A DNA stretch of 7,663 bases from DASXRC01 sp036506495 (GCA_036506495.1 DASXRQ010000013.1:1-7663), one strand, 5' to 3'. Counted from the stretch's first letter, positions 1 to 6,263 are shown. The notes: generated by a model from the sequence alone, not told the origin. Numbers and translations: made by a program.

Positions 1-780
1 TTCTTCTGGGGCGACTGTTCCCTGTCGAACACGCTGTTCCGGCGCGACGCCGGCGCGTTCGCGGCGTACCTGGTGGACGCGGAGACCGGTGCGCTGCGGC
101 CGCGCCTGTCCAATGGGCAGCGCGAGGAGGATCTGGACATCGCCCGCGTCAACATCTTCGGTGAGGCGCTGGACCTGCGGGCCGCGGGGCAGCTGCACGA
201 GGCCGCCGACCCAGAGACGATGGCCGACGAGGTCGTGCTCCGGTACGAGCGGCTGTGGCACGAGCTGACGTACGAGCAGGCGGTCGAGCGGGACGCCAGG
301 CACAACATCGAGGGCCGCATCCGGCGGCTCAACGAGCTCGGCTTCGACGTCGCCGAGGTGTCGATGTCCCTTGTGGACGGTGACGGCTCGGTCCTGGTCC
401 GGCCGAAGGTCGTCGACGCCGGCTACCACACCCGGCGACTGCTGCGGCTGACCGGGCTGGACGCCGAGGAGAACCAGGCCAGGCAGCTGCTCAACGACCT
501 GGACACGCACCGGGCGGAGAGCGACCTCATCGACGAGCAGCAGGCGGCACACCGATGGCTGACGGAGGTGTTCGAGCCGGTGGTCCGAGCTGTGCCGGAG
601 CACCTGAGGCGAAAGCTCGAGCCCACCGAACTCTTCGTGCAGGTGATCGGGCACCGGTGGCGGCTGTCGGAGGAAGCCCGCCGCGATGTCGGGCTCGCCC
701 CCGCGGTGCACTCGTTCCTGGGTGACGTGCTGGTGCACCGGCCAGACGAACAGGCCGTCCTCGGCGTGGAGATCGCCTAG
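1..780 (+). CDS. DUF4032 domain protein (kinase-like), 3' part
   Basis: The frame is open from base 1 and gives 259 residues before TAG, so the N-terminus lies outside the window. The GTG at 73 is codon 25 of the visible part and not a credible start, because conserved sequence precedes it. The opening FFWGDCSLSNTLFRRDAG and later RLNELGFDVAE, KVVDAGYHTRRLLRLTGLD and EENQARQLLNDLD match what I know of actinobacterial DUF4032 proteins, sometimes described as lipopolysaccharide-kinase-like. The GDCSLSN stretch (D5, N10) resembles a kinase catalytic loop, and D26 in YLVDAETG could be the metal-binding aspartate. That mechanistic reading is inference, and the substrate is unknown. No signal peptide or membrane segment is visible. 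The gene converges on the RCK gene with 10 bp between the stop codons and no clear terminator. Confidence 0.85.
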   Translation, partial: FFWGDCSLSNTLFRRDAGAFAAYLVDAETGALRPRLSNGQREEDLDIARVNIFGEALDLRAAGQLHEAADPETMADEVVLRYERLWHELTYEQAVERDARHNIEGRIRRLNELGFDVAEVSMSLVDGDGSVLVRPKVVDAGYHTRRLLRLTGLDAEENQARQLLNDLDTHRAESDLIDEQQAAHRWLTEVFEPVVRAVPEHLRRKLEPTELFVQVIGHRWRLSEEARRDVGLAPAVHSFLGDVLVHRPDEQAVLGVEIA

Positions 781-790
781 GCGCGTTGTC

Positions 791-2668
791 CTATGTGTCG
801 GGCGGGGCGTTCCGCGCCCGCTCGGCGGGCGGGGCGTTCCGCGTCCGCTGGGTGGGGCGGCCGCGGTCCGTCGGCTGTTCGGGCGGTGCCGGTTGTTCCG
901 GTGCCGTCGGCGGCGGGGCTTCGTCCGGCGCGGCGGCGCGGTCGAGCAGCCAGGTCAGACCGCCCCGGCGAGCCACGACGATCAGCCGGTCACCCGCCGC
1001 CACCCGGTATGCCGGCGGCGGGCTCCACATCGCCCGAGGCTCGCCGAACTGCCTGACCGCGATCACGCGTACGCCGTGCGGCCGGGTCGCGTCGCCGACC
1101 TGCGCACCGTCCAATGCCGACGTGCGGGCGATCGACACCTCGGCGACGAGCAGCACGTGCCGGTCCACCGGAATCGTCGCGATGACGTCCCGCTCCATCA
1201 TCGCGGCGGCGAACGCGGGTGCCGCCAGGTATGACACGCTCCGAGACACGTCGATGTCGAAGGCCCGCTGGATGCGGTCAGCGAGGTCGCCGTCGAAGAG
1301 CCGCAGCACCACGCGTAGGCCCGGCTTGGCCGCGCGTGCGTTCAGCGCTGTCTCGAGGTTGGTCACGTCGTCGGTGGAGACCACGACGAGCGCCTGAGAG
1401 GTCCGGATCGACGCGGCATGGAGGGTCTCCTCCTGGGCCGCGTCGCCGATGATCAATGGGATGCCGAGCTGCCGGGCGGCGCGGTTGCCTCGCGCGTCCG
1501 CTCTCTTGTCGATGGCCACGACGTCGATGCCGAGGTCGGTGAGTTGGCGGATCACGCGCGTACCGACGTTGCCCAGCCCCACTACGACGACATGGTCCTG
1601 CCGCGGGTCCTGCAGCCGGCCGGCGGCCAGCGCCAGACGGGCGTGAACGATCGCGTCCACGACGGCCGCTGTGATCAGCGGGATCAAGGCGAGGCCGGCC
1701 AGGACCATGATCACTTGCAGCAGCTGTACACCCGCGCCAGCCTTCAGGTCGGCCTCCGCGCCCGAGATCGTCGTCATCAGCGCGAGGTAGACGGCCGCCC
1801 ACCCCGACACGTCATTGACCCACGCCAGCCCCGCGCCGGCCGCCACGACCAGCACGAGTACGCCAAGCGTCGCCACACCGAGCTTCCGGTTGACCATGCT
1901 GCGGAGCGCCCGCATGGTCAGCGCCGCCGGCCGACGTCGCCGCCGGTCGCGGGCGATGCGGCGAGCGGCGACAACGGTGCCCACCGGCCGGCCGGTCGCC
2001 TCGGCCAGCACGAGGTCGGCGCTGTTCTGGTCGGCGGGCAGCACCACCGAGGTGCCGGACGGGCTGGTGTCGGCGAGCCCGCACACTACGTCCTCGGGGC
2101 GGACGTCGGCGCGCTTCGCCAGGTGCAACGTCCGGCCATGGAGCCGGAAATGGCTGGGCGCGACCTCGCCGAGCGCGGCGGCCACGAACGCGGGCGCGGC
2201 CATCGACGCGTCGGACATCACCGCACAGTCGGCGAAGAGCCGCCGCACCCCGGACGCCAGGTTCGTGTTGAACATCCGGATGACCAGCCGGACGTTTGCG
2301 TTGACCTCCTGTGCGCACAGCGCGGCGTGCAGGTTCCCGACGTCGTCCTGATGCACGAGCGCCAACGCGTCCGCGCGCTCCAGTTCGGCCCTACGGAACG
2401 CCTCCTCATCGAGGCGGTCGACCTTGACCACCCGGACACCCTTGATCGTCCGCACGTCGGGTGTGTCGTGGCGGCCGGATCCGGTCGCGAGCACCGTGAT
2501 CCGAGCGCCCGCGCCGAGTATCAGCTCGAGGATCAGCCGGTACGCCAGGGCGTCGTTGCCGCACACCACGAAATGGGGCTCTGGTATGCCTTCCCCGTTG
2601 CCAAGGCCGTCCCGCCACCGCGAGACAATCGCGCGGCGCGCTCGGTGGCGCCAGGCGTCGGAGGGCAT
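791..2668 (-). CDS. Two-RCK NAD-binding membrane protein (TrkA-N type, ion-channel-like)
   Basis: This 625-residue protein resembles prokaryotic RCK-gated channels. The N-terminal Rossmann/RCK_N unit (about 31-165) starts with FVVCGNDALA, a weak nucleotide loop. Two hydrophobic helices follow (about 263-284 and 314-340), with a short pore-like segment between them (AVYLALMTTISG). A second RCK_N (about 359-490) has a classical GLGNVG loop (364-369) and an acidic residue ending strand 2 (D387), typical of NAD(H) binding. An RCK_C-like domain covers about 495-565, and the tail is Pro/Arg-rich. Where a K+ channel carries TVGYGD, this protein has TTISGAEAD (299-307), so K+ selectivity is doubtful. 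Similar degenerate proteins are, from memory, common in actinomycetes. I chose the ATG at 2668 because a TACCAT box ends 6 nt upstream (leaderless start); an in-frame ATG at 2713 would add 15 unremarkable residues. It is divergent from the dehydrogenase. Confidence 0.85.
   Translation of the reverse strand: MPSDAWRHRARRAIVSRWRDGLGNGEGIPEPHFVVCGNDALAYRLILELILGAGARITVLATGSGRHDTPDVRTIKGVRVVKVDRLDEEAFRRAELERADALALVHQDDVGNLHAALCAQEVNANVRLVIRMFNTNLASGVRRLFADCAVMSDASMAAPAFVAAALGEVAPSHFRLHGRTLHLAKRADVRPEDVVCGLADTSPSGTSVVLPADQNSADLVLAEATGRPVGTVVAARRIARDRRRRRPAALTMRALRSMVNRKLGVATLGVLVLVVAAGAGLAWVNDVSGWAAVYLALMTTISGAEADLKAGAGVQLLQVIMVLAGLALIPLITAAVVDAIVHARLALAAGRLQDPRQDHVVVVGLGNVGTRVIRQLTDLGIDVVAIDKRADARGNRAARQLGIPLIIGDAAQEETLHAASIRTSQALVVVSTDDVTNLETALNARAAKPGLRVVLRLFDGDLADRIQRAFDIDVSRSVSYLAAPAFAAAMMERDVIATIPVDRHVLLVAEVSIARTSALDGAQVGDATRPHGVRVIAVRQFGEPRAMWSPPPAYRVAAGDRLIVVARRGGLTWLLDRAAAPDEAPPPTAPEQPAPPEQPTDRGRPTQRTRNAPPAERARNAPPDT
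800..849. repeat. In-frame 27-bp direct repeat in the RCK gene 3' end
   Basis: Two 23-bp copies (800-822 and 827-849) differ at one base and lie 27 bp apart. On the minus strand the period is nine codons, giving TQRTRNAPP followed by AERARNAPP just before the C-terminus. The repeat lies in a low-complexity Pro/Arg tail after the last folded domain. It probably arose by slippage and may vary in copy number between strains. Confidence 0.8.
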
Positions 2669-2674
2669 GCCCGG

Positions 2675-2680
2675 ATGGTA
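2675..2680 (-). promoter_or_regulatory. Putative -10 box of the RCK gene (leaderless)
   Basis: On the minus strand, TACCAT matches the actinobacterial TANNNT -10 pattern and ends exactly 6 nt before the ATG at 2668, the spacing expected when transcription starts at the A of ATG. No Shine-Dalgarno sequence precedes this ATG. No good -35 hexamer is visible at 17-19 bp. Confidence 0.5.
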
Positions 2681-2695
2681 GCCACCCGAGCCAGC

Positions 2696-2726
2696 TTGCG
2701 ACCGCCCTCCCATTCCGCCGTATTTT
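2696..2726 (+). promoter_or_regulatory. Putative promoter of the SDR gene (leaderless)
   Basis: TTGCGA (2696-2701) and TATTTT (2721-2726) form a -35/-10 pair with a long 19-bp spacer. TATTTT ends 7 nt before the ATG at 2734 and there is no Shine-Dalgarno sequence, so a transcript starting at the ATG itself is likely. The promoter lies within the 65-bp divergent gap and abuts the RCK promoter, so the two could compete for polymerase or share a regulator. Confidence 0.55.
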
Positions 2727-2733
2727 CGAGACC

Positions 2734-3423
2734 ATGACGCGAATCGCGGTTGTGACCGGCGGAAATCGGGGCATCGGGCTGGAGGTCGTGCGGCAGCTTG
2801 CGCGCCGCGCCGATACCGTGGTGATGGGCTCGCGCGACCCGGCCAAGGGTGAACGCGCGGCCGCCGCGATCGGCGATGAGCACATTCTGGTACGCCGTCT
2901 CGACGTCACCGACCCGGCCGGGCTCGCCCAGCTCGCGGACGAGCTGGCGGACCGGTTCGGCCGGTTGGACGTGCTCGTGAACAACGCCGCGATCCTCTAC
3001 GACACATGGCAGCAGGCGAGCAACGCGGACCTCGACGTCGTCCGTGAGGCACTGGAGACCAACCTGCTCGGCGCGTGGCGGACGGTGCTCGCGTTCCTGC
3101 CGCTGCTGCGCGCCAGCGCCCATCCGCGGATCGTCAACGTCTCCAGCGAGGCCGGTGCGCTGGCGAGCATGGGCGGCGGCGAGCCCGCGTACGACATCTC
3201 CAAGGCCGCGCTCAACGCCCTGACCCGGAAGCTGGCGGCGGAGCTGGCGCGCGATGGCGTACTCGTGAATGCGGTCTGTCCGGGCTGGGTGGCCACGGAC
3301 ATGGGCGGTCCGGGCGGCGCGCCAGTGGCCGCCGGCGCGGCGAGTGTGCTGTGGGCGGTCGACCTGCCCGACGACGGGCCCTCCGGTGGCTTCTTCCGAC
3401 ACGGCCGCCCGCTGCCCTGGTGA
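2734..3423 (+). CDS. SDR-family NAD(P)-dependent oxidoreductase (carbonyl-reductase-like)
   Basis: At 229 residues this is a classical-size short-chain dehydrogenase/reductase. It has the cofactor loop TGGNRGIG (8-15), the D57-V-T end-of-strand motif, NNAA (83-86), N110 in ETN, serines S137/S138, and the catalytic pair Y153/K157 in YDISK, so the N-S-Y-K tetrad appears intact. The C-terminal PDDGPSGGFFRHGRPLPW is typical of carbonyl-reductase-like SDRs from plants and bacteria. It probably reduces a carbonyl compound with NADPH in the cytosol. R39 rather than an acid after strand 2 (GSRD) favours NADP(H). The substrate cannot be read from sequence. The start is ATG directly after a TATTTT box. 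The Imm8-like gene begins 15 bp downstream and may be co-transcribed. Confidence 0.92.
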   Translation: MTRIAVVTGGNRGIGLEVVRQLARRADTVVMGSRDPAKGERAAAAIGDEHILVRRLDVTDPAGLAQLADELADRFGRLDVLVNNAAILYDTWQQASNADLDVVREALETNLLGAWRTVLAFLPLLRASAHPRIVNVSSEAGALASMGGGEPAYDISKAALNALTRKLAAELARDGVLVNAVCPGWVATDMGGPGGAPVAAGAASVLWAVDLPDDGPSGGFFRHGRPLPW

Positions 3424-3438
3424 GAGCCGAGGCGATAA

Positions 3439-3798
3439 GTGGGCATGCAAGCTTCCCTCAAGCATCTGCTCTTCGATCCTGAGCCGAGGACTCTCGCCGC
3501 CGATCCGGCAGCGTTCTCGTTTTCGGCGCGGCTGCTCGTGGGGCCTGCAGATGGTCCTGGTGAGGAGTCTTTCAACCTGACGATTTGCAGTCCGGAGTGG
3601 CTCGCGGTTCGGTGTCGGGAGCAGGGCATCGTTGACGCGCGGCATCACCTCGTTGTGAACGCAGACGAGTTTGATCAACCAAGGCTACAGTCGTGGCTAG
3701 AGTCGCGGGTCCGCGAGGCGCACGGCGGTTCCTGGAGCGAGATCGGGGAAAGTTGGGGCCGCCTCGGACATTGGGAGTTCGAGGACTACAGGGGCTAG
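3439..3798 (+). CDS. Immunity protein 8 (Imm8) family protein, no toxin in view
   Basis: The 119-residue product matches the Imm8 family of polymorphic-toxin immunity proteins as I remember it: an N-terminal LKHLLFDPEPRTL strand, a DPAAFSFSARLLVGPADGPG block, ESFNLTICSPEWLAVRC, a GIVDARHHLVVN segment, and the ending LGHWEFEDYRG. Full family length is about 115-125, so it looks intact. These small cytosolic proteins bind and neutralise a cognate toxin. No toxin, toxin fragment or secretion gene is present here. The GTG at 3439 has GAGG six bases upstream; the ATG at 3445, two codons later, is an alternative. The gene follows the SDR gene by 15 bp. It uses noticeably more A/T-ending codons (GTT, TCT, TTT, GAT) than its neighbours, which hints at horizontal acquisition. 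Confidence 0.85.
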   Translation: MGMQASLKHLLFDPEPRTLAADPAAFSFSARLLVGPADGPGEESFNLTICSPEWLAVRCREQGIVDARHHLVVNADEFDQPRLQSWLESRVREAHGGSWSEIGESWGRLGHWEFEDYRG

Positions 3799-3930
3799 GT
3801 TCGCGCTGTCTGCGGCAGAAGCGGATACCTGATCATGCTGCGGGAATTGGAGCCGCAGTGCGTGGGCTTTCTCGGATGGCGGCGATGCGCTCGCTTGTGG
3901 CGCAGCGGCCATCGCGGTCCGGCCCGTTTG

Positions 3931-4890
3931 TCACGGCACCACGACGAGCCTGCTACCCCGGAGGTCGGTGCGTTGCCAGGCGGTCTCGATGTCGCTGAGC
4001 GGGACTTTCACCACGTCGAACGTGAGCTCGCCGGACTGCGCCCACGTCACGATCTGCCCATACACCTCGTGCATGGTCTCCGGGCTGAGCCCCTTGGCCG
4101 CACCGTAAATCTCGACCCCGGACGTGCGCAGGCTCTCAGCAGCGAGAACGAGCGCGCCGCCGGCCGACTCACCGACCTGGATCAGCCGGGTCGACTTCGC
4201 GAACGCGAATGACTCCGGGACCAGCGATCGCAGCAGGATCTCGGTAGCCCGGCCCCAGAGATAGTCCACCACGACGTCGTAGCCGTCCCCCTTGGCATCG
4301 AGGTATGCCTGCGACAACGCTTCGTCCGGGACGGCGGTGTTGATCACCGTATCGGCGCCAAGGACCCGGACATCACGCAGCTGGTCGTCGTCGCGGCCGG
4401 TCGCGACGATCCGTCCGGCGCCGAGCAGTCGGGCCACCTTCACCGCGAGCCGCCCCGCGACCCCGGTGGCACCCTGCACGAGCACCGTCTCGCCCGGCAC
4501 GAAGCCGGCGGCGGTCTTGATGGACATGCCGGTGATTGCCGTGCCCAGCACGGTCACGATCGCCGGATCGATACCCTCCGGGATCGGCACGTACGCGCCC
4601 TTCGGCACCACGGTCTTCTCGCCGAGCGCGCCGTAGGGCGGGCGTAGGTTACCGAACCCGACGACGGTGCCGTCCGGCAGTGCGCCGATGCCGTCGAAGG
4701 CGGGGATAGCCGGCAACTGGGCGATGTACTTCTGGCTCGCGTAGTGTGTGCCGGCCGCGATCCGCTTGTCGACGTTTTCGACGGCGACCGCCTTAACGTC
4801 AATGACCACCTCATTGTCGCCGGGCACGGGGTCTGGGAAGTCCTCATAGCGAGGGATGCCGCCGACCTCGTGCAATACCGCCGCCTTCAT
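3931..4890 (-). CDS. Zinc-independent MDR oxidoreductase (quinone-reductase-like)
   Basis: The 319-residue product belongs to the medium-chain dehydrogenase/reductase superfamily (COG0604-like). A GroES-like N-terminal half (1-115) begins MKAAVLHEVGGIPRYEDFPDP. A Rossmann half carries VQGATGVAGRLAVKVA (138-153), the AxxGxxG-type NADP(H) loop of quinone oxidoreductases. The protein has no cysteine at all and no GHE zinc motif, so it cannot bind catalytic or structural zinc in the usual way. NADPH-dependent reduction of a quinone or enone is the likely chemistry; the substrate is unknown. The ATG at 4890 has AGGA six bases upstream and overlaps the stop of the upstream small ORF (TGATG), suggesting translational coupling. 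Divergent tet-like operators and a TetR-type gene imply ligand-induced expression. An in-frame upstream extension exists but has no family similarity. Confidence 0.9.
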   Translation of the reverse strand: MKAAVLHEVGGIPRYEDFPDPVPGDNEVVIDVKAVAVENVDKRIAAGTHYASQKYIAQLPAIPAFDGIGALPDGTVVGFGNLRPPYGALGEKTVVPKGAYVPIPEGIDPAIVTVLGTAITGMSIKTAAGFVPGETVLVQGATGVAGRLAVKVARLLGAGRIVATGRDDDQLRDVRVLGADTVINTAVPDEALSQAYLDAKGDGYDVVVDYLWGRATEILLRSLVPESFAFAKSTRLIQVGESAGGALVLAAESLRTSGVEIYGAAKGLSPETMHEVYGQIVTWAQSGELTFDVVKVPLSDIETAWQRTDLRGSRLVVVP

Positions 4891-5144
4891 CACAGGTCCT
4901 GACCGAATAACGCCGCAATGCGGCGCTGCCAGGCCGCCATCACCCGGGGCGGATGGGCGGGCGAGCGGTTCCACCTGTTGTTCGGCGAAGGGCGCGAGGG
5001 TTGAGGGGCGTCGCCGCGGCGCCGCGCGCGGCCGTGCTGCGCGTCGCCCTGGTGCCCGGCTGGCCGCTCGGCGTGCGTGGGAACCCCGGGAATGCGATGC
5101 GTCGCCCGGTGCAGTAGGCGGGTGAACGAGTGGTCGTCGGTCAT
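4890..5144 (-). CDS. Possible small basic protein (84 aa) ahead of the MDR gene
   Basis: I do not recognise this protein. It starts MTDDHSFTRLLHRATHRIPG, has a disordered His/Arg/Pro-rich centre and ends in a possible amphipathic helix, VMAAWQRRIAALFGQDL. Three points support a real gene: AGGAG lies exactly six bases before the ATG at 5144, the gene starts just inside the operator region, and its TGA overlaps the MDR start as TGATG. Third positions are mostly G/C. Another ATG at 5150 abuts the same AGGAG and is less likely. Against it: the composition is biased, I recall no homologue, and it could instead be a translated leader that only couples translation to the MDR gene. Confidence 0.45.
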   Translation of the reverse strand: MTDDHSFTRLLHRATHRIPGVPTHAERPAGHQGDAQHGRARRRGDAPQPSRPSPNNRWNRSPAHPPRVMAAWQRRIAALFGQDL

Positions 5145-5154
5145 CTTCATCTCC

Positions 5155-5177
5155 TCTCTCTATCAACGATAGAGAGA
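5155..5177. promoter_or_regulatory. tet-like operator 1
   Basis: Perfect 10-bp inverted arms, TCTCTCTATC and GATAGAGAGA, surround AAC. The central 19-mer TCTCTATCAACGATAGAGA (5157-5175) closely resembles the Tn10 tetO2 site as I recall it (TCCCTATCAGTGATAGAGA). It is centred at 5166, 11 bp before the small-ORF Shine-Dalgarno on the minus strand, so bound repressor would block leftward transcription. A minus-strand TATCGT (5171-5166) inside it could be a -10 box. Confidence 0.8.
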
Positions 5178-5195
5178 CTCTACCATTGATAGAGT
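5177..5195. promoter_or_regulatory. tet-like operator 2
   Basis: ACTCTACCATTGATAGAGT differs by a single base (C for T at position 7) from the Tn10 tetO1 sequence as I recall it, ACTCTATCATTGATAGAGT. Its centre at 5186 is 20 bp from the centre of operator 1, about two helical turns, so two dimers would sit on the same face. TACCAT (5181-5186) inside it is a candidate -10 for the rightward repressor gene, which predicts autorepression. Confidence 0.8.
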
Positions 5196-5214
5196 GTGGC
5201 CGGGAGGTGCCGCA

Positions 5215-5847
5215 TTGACGTTGGACCGGCAGCGGATCGTCGCGGAGGCCGTCGCCCTGCTGGACGCCGAAGGTCTCGACGGCGTGACGACGCGCAAACT
5301 CGCCGCGCGGCTCGGCGTGCAATCGCCGACGCTCTACTGGCATCTGCCCAACAAGGCGGCCCTGGTCACCGCGATTGCCGAGGCGATCCTCGACCAGGAG
5401 GTCGCCGACATGACGCCGCCCGAGCCGGATGAACGCTGGCAGGACTGGTTGATCGGCCTCGCCGAGCGGCTGCGCCGCGCGCTGCTCGCCCACCCGGACG
5501 GCGCCCGGATCATCTCGGCCTCCCAGCTCTGCCTCAACATGGCAGCGATCTCCGAGTTGGCGATGAGCACCCTTGTCGCGCGCGGCATCCCGTTGCGACA
5601 GGCCCGCGTGATCGTCCTGACCGTAGAGCGCTTCACGGTCGGCCACGTCCTGGAAGAACAAGCCCCCCGCCCGGACGCGGACGCGCTGAAAGACTTCGAC
5701 ATGGCCACATTCGCCGAGCAACACCCGACCGCGGTCGCCGCGGTCGTCGAATACTTTCAGCCCGGCCGCACCGTGGATGACCTATTCCGCGAGTGCCTGG
5801 AGGTGGTCATCGACGGCGCCACCGCCAAAGCCGGCCCCACGACCTGA
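5215..5847 (+). CDS. TetR-type transcriptional repressor of the MDR gene
   Basis: The 210-residue product is close in layout to tetracycline repressor TetR. Its helix-turn-helix reads VTTRKLAARLGVQSPTLYWH (24-43). The TetR DNA-contact residues R28, P39, T40, Y42 and H44 are all kept (here R27, P38, T39, Y41, H43); Q38 of TetR is S37 here. The core keeps RWQDWLIGLAERLR, HPDGAR and HVLEEQ, as in the TetR_C_1 domain. The drug/Mg2+ residues N82, F86 and H100 of TetR(B) align with L, L and I, so tetracycline is unlikely to be the ligand. The start is TTG at 5215, placed by GGAGG seven bases upstream. A GTG at 5194 would overlap operator 2 and has no ribosome binding site. It probably represses itself and the divergent MDR unit. 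Confidence 0.9.
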   Translation: MTLDRQRIVAEAVALLDAEGLDGVTTRKLAARLGVQSPTLYWHLPNKAALVTAIAEAILDQEVADMTPPEPDERWQDWLIGLAERLRRALLAHPDGARIISASQLCLNMAAISELAMSTLVARGIPLRQARVIVLTVERFTVGHVLEEQAPRPDADALKDFDMATFAEQHPTAVAAVVEYFQPGRTVDDLFRECLEVVIDGATAKAGPTT

Positions 5848-5878
5848 CCCATCATCCGTACTGCAGGCGGTTCCCCTC

Positions 5879-5894
5879 CCTGGTCAGAACCAGG
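5879..5894 (+). terminator. Weak hairpin after the tetR-like gene
   Basis: CCTGGT-CAGA-ACCAGG forms a 6-bp stem with a 4-nt loop, 31 bases after the TetR-type stop codon. There is no U-run, which is common for actinobacterial terminators. It could be a chance structure. Confidence 0.3.
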
Positions 5895-5895
5895 T

Positions 5896-6263
5896 CCAGG
5901 CGACGTGGTGTCAAATCGCCCGGTCCATCACGGACCCGGAACGCCAAGCGGAGGCACCGACCAGGCTGGCGTCTGCGGTGGCGGGTGCCGGTGACGAGGA
6001 CGGGGCACAGAGGCTGGCCGGCGACGCCGAGCAGATCGCCTGGTCGATCACCCGACCCGAATCGCCAGGCGGAGGCGCTGACTGACTGGCCCGATCGGTG
6101 TCGCGGGACCGCCACAAGCCCAGCCGTTGATCGCGAACGCACTGGCTGTCGCGCCGGACGATTCCGTTGGAGGCAGTTAGCTCGCATCGACCCGTTCGCC
6201 GTGTTCATTTTTGTCGACGAACGCCCATGTCGTCGGGCGCGTCATCCCATCGGCTTGGAGTGA
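5896..6263 (+). pseudogene. Decayed 3' remnant of a 40-residue-repeat protein
   Basis: Two repeat units are visible in one frame: QIARSITDPERQAEAPTRLA from 5912 and QIAWSITRPE from 6032, exactly 120 bp (40 codons) apart. The linker AGAGDEDGAQRLAGDAE matches ITDPxRQAEALT repeats that I recall from large Micromonosporaceae and Frankia proteins. In the second copy an extra base (T at 6062) shifts the frame: RQAEALTD continues one frame over. Further pieces appear in other frames: LIANALAVAPDDS (about 6127-6165) and QLARIDPFAVFIFVDE (about 6173-6222), which resemble a repeat protein's C-terminal end, then TGA at 6261. No start, ribosome binding site or N-terminal domain is visible. Several frameshifts make this a relic. 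The parent's function cannot be inferred, though such repeats often follow NTPase or protease modules. Confidence 0.6.

Noticed and set aside
1418..2737. Long plus-strand open frame (439 codons) opposite the RCK gene
   Set aside because: It is a GC-rich antisense shadow: the product is His/Arg/Gly/Gln-rich with no family features, while the opposite strand encodes clear RCK domains.
2533..3678. Minus-strand open frame (381 codons) opposite the SDR and Imm8 genes
   Set aside because: It is low-complexity and Arg-rich, and it is antisense to two well-supported genes.
3810..3858. Inverted repeat CTGCGGC/GCCGCAG between the Imm8 and MDR stop codons
   Set aside because: The 7-bp arms are separated by 35 nt and there is no T-run, so it is too weak to call a terminator.
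4856..5125. Plus-strand open frame upstream of the TetR-type gene
   Set aside because: The product is Arg/Ala-rich low complexity opposite the MDR leader, with no ribosome binding site.
5194..5214. GTG at 5194 as start of the TetR-type gene
   Set aside because: It lies inside operator 2 and has no ribosome binding site; TTG at 5215 has GGAGG at seven bases and gives the usual TetR N-terminus.
4891..5724. Upstream extension of the MDR reading frame to 5724
   Set aside because: The added residues have no MDR similarity and run antisense to the TetR-type gene; the ATG at 4890 has its own AGGA and starts with the family-typical MKAAVLHEVG.
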